From NCBI GenBank assembly GCA_900543455.1, contig UQRR01000037.1, positions 1 to 19,365 of the forward strand: a DNA stretch of 19,365 nucleotides, given 5' to 3'. The notes under the pieces are model-generated. The model had not been told where the DNA came from. It saw nothing but the letters and a program-made list of their open reading frames with translations, and did not search any database. The stretch is from an uncultured Dialister sp. GTDB taxonomy: Bacteria > Bacillota > Negativicutes > Veillonellales > Dialisteraceae. Positions 14,001 through 19,300 of the stretch are shown piece by piece. Positions within the stretch are counted from its first letter, which is position 1. Each line of letters opens with the position of its first letter. Position numbers and translations under genes: made by a program.

Positions 14001-14368
14001 CCTTGCTCCACTTCCAGATTTCTCAGTTCATCCACTGTGATATTTTGATGGGCAGCACGCAGATAGCGATCATAGTCCGTGGGCTGAGACTGATACATTT
14101 TTACGGCTTTCATGATCGCTTGCGGCAATGCCCCAGGCAGACCTCGTCTTCCTGCCGTCATCTGGCTCTCGACCTTCCCGAGCTGGTAGTTGATATCCGC
14201 AACAGAAGCAAATACGCCGTGATAGGGCTTCCCCTCCCCCGCGCGCTTCCGTAGCAGCTGAGACAACTGAATAATTTCTGCACTTCTCTTTTGCGGGTGC
14301 TTTCGCGCACGCTCATACGTTTCCATGAGAAGAACAGCCGAATAAATATTCCACGTATTATATTTCAT
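11057..14368 (-). CDS. Large multidomain DNA-binding protein with alpha-CTD-like and sigma-region-4-like motifs
   Basis: 1103 aa. The ATG at 14368 is preferred over the GTG at 14377 because AGGTG lies 6 nt upstream and the protein then begins MKYNTWNIYSAVLLMETYER. Residues 1-110 resemble the N-terminal domain found before some HNH or McrB-type restriction proteins (inference). Residues 140-193 are a degenerate (K-V-E-x-S-x-K) linker. Two helix-hairpin-helix units like the RNA polymerase alpha C-terminal domain follow (about 211-265, with GMGAKTLCELREVL; and 292-347, with ALGTNSLAHLVKEI). Residues 493-536 (LSGMTLEEVAQLTGVTRERV) match sigma-70 region 4. The rest is helical, with probable winged helices near the C-terminus (TTSEISGIIEDTYGI). 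Expected sigma region 2 motifs are not seen. It may recognise DNA or regulate the system. Confidence 0.8.
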   Translation of the reverse strand: MKYNTWNIYSAVLLMETYERARKHPQKRSAEIIQLSQLLRKRAGEGKPYHGVFASVADINYQLGKVESQMTAGRRGLPGALPQAIMKAVKMYQSQPTDYDRYLRAAHQNITVDELRNLEVEQGGRRGRGKAIPLKEIKGSSAKKEESVKPVKTEASVKVENSVKAEVPSKVEGSAKVEAPAMEAPKTVVAKKKMIPCERAESAPLLALDDSILDLHVSTRLENLLMRHHVTTIRDMLLYPATDWELVKGMGAKTLCELREVLRRYSRIDLNQKTLQEPKSAIELADEAISYDMPIGRAHFGTRVDRALASAGFQTLGEVLHYPKEKWAEMSALGTNSLAHLVKEIEVYRQAARATAKAEREKRNSDISKDQLREEAEAMEDFADMLMVTYEHVMRIAEQAEAQDIPLTEGIWQDEKIRKAVQNYVLRLLVHGKYEGASIETLSSDFPYRIFDEAAFCALLQSMEKQRLIWKQGERYYCVYPSLETVLFSVCRERNAKILKLRLSGMTLEEVAQLTGVTRERVRQIQKRIFSKLPPIREGYIAFYKQRYVGLTDDDFQYIFQLTEETRHFISLYLDEQRVKEKDVDAGQRLQALRAVMHDQILDAKIRERADARLKAIDPYFFIDGKHVMKNRQSLIRFAIKKYCQDAKPSGELLEDYLRLLDSLSISREDPRFSLDARYMEHYFWEMTALVSRHRQVRYYDILSMDYQDLLDTLQLTSYSNVEISSRKFFRDFPEIMERYDIRDEYELHNLLKKLWAHGHYNDYLDDAHRMTFGRMPTLKIGRADRRKQVMDIIQEHGYISYMDLGRAIEAEFGIPQNAAMSNGWGDTCKEYFDPGTGNFHIPETLLPEDKVRRMKERLMEDFYLTQDIIDIYMDEYPEGNVWDIDPAALRQMGFISHRKYVIRDRFGSARDFFEKLFAENETLDLRDHSEYAVCSMFSAVWLGLARDFKVVEIEPGVFLNSQYLEKHGITQEAIHEFCENVYHFMENGKCFSIKSLQAAGFVLPWQEEGWGDWFYGSLLAADYEKFNSQKYASGHLLRKRQMQRKLSMADLVEEIVNGSENLLTTSEISGIIEDTYGIEFSPFKVKEIVESNDDTFCEKVLY

Positions 14369-14377
14369 ACCAAACAC

Positions 14378-14539
14378 CTAAAAAAGAGGAAACGAAAGCC
14401 ATGACCCCATAGCTTCTCGTTTCCTCTGATTTTGCACGACAAAAATATTGTTTACCTTTACGAAAGAGGCTGGTTTACCCCCCCCAATAAAAGAAATGCC
14501 CAAAAAGAGTGTGCCTTCACAACGTTTACTTTCTTTCAT
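14378..14539 (-). CDS. 53-codon leader ORF with an 8-G tract, upstream of the operon
   Basis: ATG at 14539 is preceded by a perfect AAGGAGGTG (14555-14547); a GTG at 14542 is the other option. The frame reads MKESKRCEGTLFLGISFIGG, then GKPASFVKVNNIFVVQ, then NQRKREAMGSWLSFPLF and TAG. The tract of 8 Gs (minus strand, 14485-14478) falls at codons 19-21. With 7 Gs translation stops after 26 codons (TAA at about 14462); with 9 Gs TAA follows the tract at once. Only 8 Gs, or multiples of three away, carry the ribosome through the terminator hairpin 14380-14427 to the TAG at 14380-14378. That stop overlaps the ribosome binding site of the 1103-aa gene. A regulatory leader peptide seems more likely than a working protein. 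Confidence 0.65.
   Translation of the reverse strand: MKESKRCEGTLFLGISFIGGGKPASFVKVNNIFVVQNQRKREAMGSWLSFPLF
14380..14427 (-). terminator. Intrinsic terminator (attenuator) inside the leader ORF
   Basis: On the minus strand AGAGGAAACGA pairs with TCGTTTCCTCT, extended by AAGC/GCTT around one bulged G, and is followed by TTTTTTAG. It is a textbook intrinsic terminator placed before the first large gene of the operon, within the last codons of the leader ORF. Confidence 0.85.
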
Positions 14540-14546
14540 CACGACA

Positions 14547-14555
14547 CACCTCCTT
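14547..14555 (-). promoter_or_regulatory. Perfect Shine-Dalgarno for the leader ORF
   Basis: AAGGAGGTG is complementary to the 16S rRNA tail over nine bases, stronger than any other site in this operon. It supports the view that the short leader ORF is translated. Confidence 0.75.
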
Positions 14556-14566
14556 GCGTTTAGATC

Positions 14567-14600
14567 ATCATATCATAAAAAGAATGACAGATCATAACAG
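14567..14600 (-). promoter_or_regulatory. Promoter candidate for the leader ORF and operon
   Basis: Two overlapping TATGAT -10 candidates lie at 14577-14572 and 14572-14567 on the minus strand. The -35 is weak (CTGTTA, 14600-14595, 17 bp from the first -10). The start would lie about 10 nt before the Shine-Dalgarno, so the untranslated leader is short. Confidence 0.45.
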
Positions 14601-14636
14601 AAATGAAGTTCTCTATATGAAAATTGATTCCAAAAC

Positions 14637-14668
14637 AAACCCACTCCGAAAAAATCCGGAGTGGGTTT
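14637..14668 (-). terminator. Intrinsic terminator after the tandem-domain gene
   Basis: AAACCCACTCCG (14637-14648) pairs perfectly with CGGAGTGGGTTT (14657-14668) around an 8-nt loop. On the minus strand it is followed by GTTTTGG. It sits just downstream of the gene ending at 14681 and separates it from the operon promoter. Confidence 0.75.
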
Positions 14669-14680
14669 GAAATTCGCTGC

Positions 14681-15580
14681 TCAGCGCAGTCGCCATGCGA
14701 CCTCGATCGGCTTATTGATATAATTTCTCGTATCCATCAGCACGCCATCCACCACCGCACTCGCCCAGCCTTTGCCGAGCTGGAGCACCCAGGTACCGGA
14801 CGGATGAGAGGCGAGAAATTCTTTTACCGGCGTCTTCCCTCGCGTGAAATACTGGCAAGTCCCCACGGCATAGCGGCTAAGGTAGGAGGCCGCGACGGAC
14901 ATAGACTGCGGATTATCACACTGAGAGAGGGCCTGGCGGCAGAGATCCTGATAAGCCTCTTCCCATGTCCTGCCTTCGGCGAGGGCGATGGCACGAACGA
15001 AGCTGTCCTGACTCCCGCGGTTTACGGGACTTGGATTTCTAAAAAGAAAAGTCTGGCCCGCGGCGACGTCGATGTCTTCCAAAGGAGCGAGACGGCGCTC
15101 GCTCCTTTCGTAGAGCCATGGGGCGGAGGAGCGCGGCGCGGACGCGATGTCCGGCGGGATCTCCCACGCTTCGAGCAGTTTTTCGCTGCTCGCGTCCCAT
15201 GTGTCATAGAGGAAACCATCCCGCGCGCAGGTGACGTGCCACCAAAGGCGGAGGACGTAGTTTCCTTTCGGATGCTGCTGGATAAATTCTCCCGCGGTCA
15301 TGTCTGCCGTGCTGGCTTCGTCCTCGGTATGGGCGTGCGCTTGGGCGGACTTATACACGTAGCGGGCTCCGATTTCCTTCAGATATTTGCGGAAGACGAT
15401 CGGATAGTCCGGCATGGCATGCAGGGAAAGGCCGGTCTGGCACAGTCCAGCGAAGGTGTCTTTCCATGAAATCCCCGTGCCTCCGGCAATGGCTCGAAAG
15501 ACGCAGTCATTGCAGTCTTTCCCCTGCGGATTCACATTCTGCATTTTCCAATTCGTTTTTTCTTTTCGCTTTCGATACAT
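14681..15580 (-). CDS. Tandem papain-like Cys/His domain protein, second copy degenerate
   Basis: 299 aa from the ATG at 15580, which has AAAGGAGG about 7-9 nt upstream and a promoter just before it; a longer frame to 15790 runs through that promoter and is rejected. Two copies of one domain follow each other (about 18-135 and 184-299). Copy 1: DCNDCVFRAIAGGTGISWKD with C26, then HPKGNYVLRLWWHV with H115, then DGFLYDTWD with D126. Copy 2: SQDSFVRAIALAEGRTWEE, then HPSGTWVLQLGKGWASAV, then DGVLMDTRN. The candidate catalytic Cys is Ser and the His is not conserved in copy 2. The pattern matches small hypothetical proteins of Firmicutes with a presumed Cys-His-Asp triad; enzyme activity is not proven for them. 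It is probably monocistronic. Confidence 0.7.
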   Translation of the reverse strand: MYRKRKEKTNWKMQNVNPQGKDCNDCVFRAIAGGTGISWKDTFAGLCQTGLSLHAMPDYPIVFRKYLKEIGARYVYKSAQAHAHTEDEASTADMTAGEFIQQHPKGNYVLRLWWHVTCARDGFLYDTWDASSEKLLEAWEIPPDIASAPRSSAPWLYERSERRLAPLEDIDVAAGQTFLFRNPSPVNRGSQDSFVRAIALAEGRTWEEAYQDLCRQALSQCDNPQSMSVAASYLSRYAVGTCQYFTRGKTPVKEFLASHPSGTWVLQLGKGWASAVVDGVLMDTRNYINKPIEVAWRLR

Positions 15581-15601
15581 CAAGATCCCTCCTTTGGGTA
15601 T

Positions 15602-15610
15602 AGTATAGCA
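15602..15610 (-). promoter_or_regulatory. Extended -10 promoter of the tandem-domain gene
   Basis: TGCTATACT on the minus strand forms an extended -10 element about 20 bp before the start codon at 15580; no good -35 is present. It fixes the shorter start for the gene downstream. Confidence 0.5.
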
Positions 15611-16261
15611 CGCATGATGGACATGAAATGTCATTTTATGAAATGATGGGATAAAAAATTCACAGGCCATTATGAGAAATGCGAAAATGCCCTTGACGGG
15701 CAAAGGGCATTTTTGCATCACAAAGGCGCAGCAAGCTTTCTTAAGTATCCATGGAGGCATTCCCTGCAATCTGGCACCAGCGCATTTCACAGTTCATGTC
15801 GTACAGGTACGGCTAAACTTCGCTCTAGGGTTTGTCGTGGAGGCGAATCCTGCATGAGATCTTTCTTTGCTTGCTGCGTCTTTATGTATTTGTATGGCTT
15901 ACGCTTTCCGGCGGCTAGCACGCTTTCTGGCGGGAGGAGGGAAATCGGATCCGCCGCCGGCCCTCTCCGCTCTCCTTTCCTATAGGTGTGTGCACGTAGG
16001 AGTGTGAAGGAGCTTTCGGCTCCCGGGAGGATTTTCCTCTCTCCATAAAATACTATCGTGGAAGTTTTGGACTTTACACGTTTTTGAATAAAAAGGATGG
16101 AAGGGAAATAGTGATCTCCGTCATTTATAAAAAAGGCGTCATAGTTTTATTTCTATTAAATTGCATATTTTCCAAAGTTTTCAAATGTTGATTTTACATA
16201 TTTTCGCGATTTTTTATCAAGCAGGCAGCAAACCATACTCATCGCAAGATCCTTCGACGCT

Positions 16262-16315
16262 TGTTCCGCATGCGGCTATCGCACATACGCCGTTTCCGTC
16301 CGCGCAGGATGACGG
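16262..16315 (+). repeat. 54-bp dispersed repeat, copy A
   Basis: TGTTCCGCATGCGGCTATCG... matches 16479-16532 in the same orientation with six differences, all transitions. The preceding GATCCTTCGACGC segment also belongs to the repeat. Confidence 0.75.
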
Positions 16316-16389
16316 CGGCCGGTAAAACGCCTCGCGTCCCTTTGACCGCACATGCGTCTTTTCCTCATTCTCTTTCATACCACCCACGC

Positions 16390-16430
16390 CCTATCCGACC
16401 TTCGGGCACCTTCCCCAGTGGGGAAGGCTG
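16390..16430. repeat. Palindromic dispersed repeat fragment
   Basis: CCGACCTTCGGGCACCTTCC, then CCAGTGGGGAAGGC, has the same layout as the palindromic repeats at 1-72 and 3410-3465. It is non-coding. Confidence 0.5.
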
Positions 16431-16478
16431 CATGATGTACAGCTCCTTTTAATGAAATCCTTCGCTTCAGTTCTCATC

Positions 16479-16532
16479 TGTTCCGCGTGCGGCTATCGTA
16501 CATGTGCCGTTTTCGTCCGCGCAGAATGACGG
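16479..16532 (+). repeat. 54-bp dispersed repeat, copy B
   Basis: This is the second direct copy of 16262-16315. Its left flank (16455-16487) matches the reverse complement of 1805-1836, linking it to a third, inverted copy on the other side of the operon. Confidence 0.75.
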
Positions 16533-16536
16533 TGAA

Positions 16537-16566
16537 TCCCTAGTCACTAGTCACCAATCACCACCA
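16537..16566. repeat. Heptanucleotide repeat array, four units
   Basis: Units CCCTAGT, CACTAGT, CACCAAT and CACCACC at a 7-bp period are the reverse-complement form of the arrays at 1581 and 2942. Confidence 0.6.
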
Positions 16567-16575
16567 AACAACAAA

Positions 16576-16605
16576 AAAGAACCACGGCGCGTGCCGTGGT
16601 TCTTT
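16576..16605 (-). terminator. Intrinsic terminator of the psd-pssA-glycosyltransferase operon
   Basis: AAAGAACCACGGC (16576-16588) pairs perfectly with GCCGTGGTTCTTT (16593-16605) around GCGT. On the minus strand it continues TTTTTTGTTG. It lies 6 bp past the glycosyltransferase stop. Confidence 0.9.
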
Positions 16606-16610
16606 GGCTG

Positions 16611-17870
16611 TCAGGAGTCGATTTCTTTCTTTCTGGTGAGGCTGGCCTGCTCGAAGTGCATGCTTCTGGTGTGAATGGTATGTACCCAGCCTTTCTCATG
16701 GCGATCCTTCCATCCGAGGATGGTGACGGGGATCCATGAGTACATGAAGACGGGGTAGATGAGCCAGTAGAGGTAGATCTTCCAGGGCACCTTGATCTGC
16801 AGGAGGACGATCAATGGGACGACGGACTGGATGAAGCCCAGGATCGCCCAGAACTGGTGAGGCACCAGTACATCATTATAGAGGATGACCGTGAAGCAGG
16901 GGTAGAACATATTGATGTAGGTCATCAGAAGGTAGAAGGTGGAGACGAGGAGGAAGTAGTTCTGCAAAAGCTGCATGATACCGTCTAAGATGACGATGCT
17001 GTGGCGTTTCCATCCTTCTTTCCAGAGGATCGGAATGTAGCGCTCGGAGCAGTCGAACTGGCCCTGCGCCCAGCGTTTTCTCTGGCGGCAGGAGGCCATG
17101 AAGGAGAGTGGCTTCTCATCGTAAATGATGGCGTCATGTACCCAGCAGGTACGGATGCCGTGGGAGAGGCATTTCATGGCAAATTCCATGTCTTCGGTCA
17201 GGCAGTCACAGCCCCAGCCGTATTTCTTGACGATATCGGCAGCGATGCACATGCCGGTGCCGCCGAGACAGGAAGAGAGTCCCATATTGTACTTGCCGAG
17301 ATGCCAGAGGTGGTTGATGGTCCAGAAGGCGATGGCGAAGGTCCCGGAGACCCAAGTGTCGGTCGGATTCTTCGCAGAGAGGTAGCCCTGCAGGACTTTC
17401 TGCCCTTTGAGAAGGCGGTTGTTCATGACGGCGAGGAAATCCAGATGGACGAGGTTGTCGGAGTCAAAGACGCAGAAGGCGTCGTATTTCTTATCCAAGG
17501 CAAAGATCTTCGGGAAGACCCAGTCCATCGCATAGCCTTTGCCGACGAGTTCCTTATTTTCTCTTTCGAAGACGTGGGCGCCGTGGGCGCGCGCGATGTC
17601 GGCGGTATTGTCGGTGCAGTTGTCTGCGATGACGAAGACGTCATAGAGTTCTTTCGGATATTTCAGGATGCGAAGGTTGTCCAGCAGGTCTCCCAGGACC
17701 ATAGCTTCGTTATGCGCCGGTACGACGATGGCGAAGCGGCTCTTTGGGGCAGCCAGATTCGTTTCTTTTCGATGCCACATGCCGAATAATGCGATCACCG
17801 TGTAGTAGATGGTAAAAATCCCGACGATGATCTGTATCGGAAACATGATTATATCGAGGTAGTGATTCAT
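16611..17870 (-). CDS. Membrane-bound family 2 glycosyltransferase (processive type)
   Basis: 419 aa. One N-terminal membrane helix (about 6-31), then a GT-A catalytic domain: IVVPAHNE (48-55), D83 in IADNCTDNT, FDSDN (135-139) for nucleotide-sugar and metal binding, TEDMEF with the catalytic acidic pair (225-230), and QRKRW (263-267), the Q-x-x-R-W motif of processive enzymes. Several membrane helices follow (about 295-390). The layout is like hyaluronan, cellulose or poly-GlcNAc synthases, but single-transfer lipid glycosylation is also possible; the sugar is unknown. Its ATG overlaps the TGA of pssA (ATGA), so it is translationally coupled to phospholipid genes. This hints that it glycosylates a lipid or is needed for envelope build-up. 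Confidence 0.85.
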   Translation of the reverse strand: MNHYLDIIMFPIQIIVGIFTIYYTVIALFGMWHRKETNLAAPKSRFAIVVPAHNEAMVLGDLLDNLRILKYPKELYDVFVIADNCTDNTADIARAHGAHVFERENKELVGKGYAMDWVFPKIFALDKKYDAFCVFDSDNLVHLDFLAVMNNRLLKGQKVLQGYLSAKNPTDTWVSGTFAIAFWTINHLWHLGKYNMGLSSCLGGTGMCIAADIVKKYGWGCDCLTEDMEFAMKCLSHGIRTCWVHDAIIYDEKPLSFMASCRQRKRWAQGQFDCSERYIPILWKEGWKRHSIVILDGIMQLLQNYFLLVSTFYLLMTYINMFYPCFTVILYNDVLVPHQFWAILGFIQSVVPLIVLLQIKVPWKIYLYWLIYPVFMYSWIPVTILGWKDRHEKGWVHTIHTRSMHFEQASLTRKKEIDS

Positions 17871-18592
17871 TGTTCGATGTCCTCAGGTACTCTTTTCTGT
17901 TTTCTTCTGATGGCTTTGCGTTTGCCTTTTCTACGGTTGAGGTAGGTATTCATCATACCGAAGAGGATGTAGGCAGCGCAGATGGCAGCCGCCCAGATCG
18001 GCCAGTAGAAGATGGTCGCGATGACGAAGAAGGCAATGCAGGTAAGAAGAGCCGGCAGATGCAGCTGGTCTGCGCTTGCGCCTTTGTTATCCGGGTAGTG
18101 GATCTCACTCACCATGAGGAAGGCGAGCAGGAGCACCCAGAGGACGATGAGCCAGTTCCAGACTTTCGCACCGGAGAGCACGTAAGCGGAAATGATAACG
18201 CCGGTCGTCGGGCAGGGCAGTCCTTCGAAGTAGCCATGAACGGATGTGACTTTCACATTGAAGCGCGCCAGACGGAAGGCGCAGAAGGTGCCGAGAAGGG
18301 CACAGGGAATGATGCCGATCCAGCCAAGCTCATGGAGCTGGTAGGAGTAGATGAGCGCTCCGGCTGCAATGCCGAAGGAAATATCATCGGAGAGGGAGTC
18401 GAGTTCGACGCCCATGGGACCGGCGGTGTGCAGCGCGCGGGCGACTCTCCCGTCCAGTGCATCGGCCACCATCGCGATCAGTATGAAAATTGCTGCGAGG
18501 TCGCAGTGTCCCTCGATAGACATCATGATGGATAAGCCGCCAAAGAATGCATTGGCCGCTGTGACTCCATTGGCAATCCAAGATTTATTCAA
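17867..18592 (-). CDS. pssA: CDP-diacylglycerol--serine O-phosphatidyltransferase
   Basis: 241 aa. It makes phosphatidylserine from CDP-diacylglycerol and serine in the inner membrane. The full CDP-alcohol phosphatidyltransferase signature is present: D44-x2-D47-G48-x2-A51-R52-x8-G61-x3-D65-x3-D69, with all catalytic residues. Several hydrophobic helices follow, and the C-terminus is strongly basic (RRKGKRKAIRRKQKR). The start is TTG at 18592, with GGGAGG 10 nt upstream; the resulting NKSWIANGVTAANAFFGG start is typical of the family. It begins 1 bp after the psd stop, and its product is the substrate for Psd. It is followed by a coupled glycosyltransferase gene. Confidence 0.95.
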   Translation of the reverse strand: MNKSWIANGVTAANAFFGGLSIMMSIEGHCDLAAIFILIAMVADALDGRVARALHTAGPMGVELDSLSDDISFGIAAGALIYSYQLHELGWIGIIPCALLGTFCAFRLARFNVKVTSVHGYFEGLPCPTTGVIISAYVLSGAKVWNWLIVLWVLLLAFLMVSEIHYPDNKGASADQLHLPALLTCIAFFVIATIFYWPIWAAAICAAYILFGMMNTYLNRRKGKRKAIRRKQKRVPEDIEQ

Positions 18593-18593
18593 C

Positions 18594-19244
18594 TTATTTC
18601 AGCCTCCCTACGACGGTCAGGCCGCCGCGTACTTTGTCGCCTTTTTTGACGCAGATCTCACAGTCTCCCGGAATGTAGAGCTCCGTGCAGGAGCCGAATT
18701 TGATCATGCCGTAGAGTTCGCCTTTTTTCAGGCCGTCTCCCAGATTTTTCCAGGAAACGACGCGTCGTGCCAGAATCCCCGCGATGAGGATGACCAGGAT
18801 GGATCGGTTCTTGCCCGTGATCCCGATGGCACCGCGTTCATTTTCAAAGCCTACCCCCTCCTCATACGCAGGCAGGAATTTGCCCTGTGTATAGGACTGG
18901 TAGGTGATCTTCCCTTCCATCGGGCTGCGGTTGCAGTGCACGTCGAAGATGGAAAGGAAAATGGTAATTTTATGACAGGTCTGTCCCAGAAACATGTCTT
19001 CCTTCGCGTCGTGGCACACATCCACGACGGTGCCGTCCGCCGGAGAGACGAGGACATCATCACCCGGAGTGATTTTATCATTTCTGGGAGGACAGCGGAA
19101 GAAATAGGTGAAGTATACCGCAAGCACAAAAGGCACGACAGCGGCATAGTACCATTTCATCCAGAGTCCGACCACGCCAAGAAGGAGTGCCACGATGATA
19201 AAAGGGTATCCTTCCGGCAGAATGATTGGTTTTTTCAGCATCAC
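18594..19244 (-). CDS. psd: Phosphatidylserine decarboxylase, short (archaeal-type) form
   Basis: 216 aa. It converts phosphatidylserine to phosphatidylethanolamine at the membrane. An N-terminal hydrophobic hairpin (about 13-50) is followed by LVSPADGTVVDV (64-75), then SIFDVHCNRSP, the conserved histidine region. MIKFGSCTELYIP near the C-terminus contains the Gly184-Ser185 pair where the proenzyme cleaves itself to create the pyruvoyl group. Length fits the short family and not the roughly 300-aa long form. The ATG at 19244 has AGGAG 7 nt upstream. It is the first gene of the psd-pssA-glycosyltransferase operon in this window. Immediately upstream are repeats, and no clear promoter is seen. 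Confidence 0.95.
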   Translation of the reverse strand: MMLKKPIILPEGYPFIIVALLLGVVGLWMKWYYAAVVPFVLAVYFTYFFRCPPRNDKITPGDDVLVSPADGTVVDVCHDAKEDMFLGQTCHKITIFLSIFDVHCNRSPMEGKITYQSYTQGKFLPAYEEGVGFENERGAIGITGKNRSILVILIAGILARRVVSWKNLGDGLKKGELYGMIKFGSCTELYIPGDCEICVKKGDKVRGGLTVVGRLK

Positions 19245-19265
19245 TGACTCCTAAATACATATGTT

Positions 19266-19300
19266 GGGTTTAAGGGTTAAAGGTTCAGGGTTCAGGGTTA
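19266..19300. repeat. Heptanucleotide repeat array upstream of psd
   Basis: GGGTTTA, AGGGTTA, then AGGTTCAGGGTTCAGGGTTA show a 7-bp period with one slip. It is the reverse-complement type of the CCTTGAA array at 154. Confidence 0.6.

Larger units (their letters stand above)
15611..16570. other. Gene-free gap of about 1 kb
   Basis: No reading frame here is supported by a ribosome binding site or by recognisable protein sequence. The left part (15681-15714) has a hairpin AAAATGCCC...GGGCATTTTT. The middle (15900-16060) is G+C-rich with dyads: CCGGCGGC/GCCGCCGG, then GGAGC-tttc-GGCTCC and GGGAGGA/TCCTCTC. 16080-16240 is A+T-rich, with a promoter-like TTGAAA-18-TTTAAT on the minus strand (16184-16155). 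The right part holds the repeats at 16262-16566. A non-coding RNA on the minus strand from about 16148 to 15683 is possible but unidentified. Confidence 0.5.

Noticed and set aside
15581..15790. N-terminal extension of the tandem-domain protein by 70 codons
   Set aside because: It crosses the extended -10 promoter and a strong ribosome binding site that serve the ATG at 15580, and the added sequence looks non-coding.
15681..16150. tmRNA, RNase P RNA or SRP RNA on the minus strand
   Set aside because: The conserved strings of these RNAs (for example a TTCGA-type T-loop before CCACCA, GAGGAAAGTCC, or the SRP tip loop) were not found.
16261..16452. 63-codon plus-strand frame
   Set aside because: It lies wholly in dispersed repeats, has no ribosome binding site, and its arginine-rich product is a product of repeat translation.
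17001..17789. 262-codon plus-strand frame opposite the glycosyltransferase
   Set aside because: It is a mirror of the well-supported glycosyltransferase frame, with no motif of its own.
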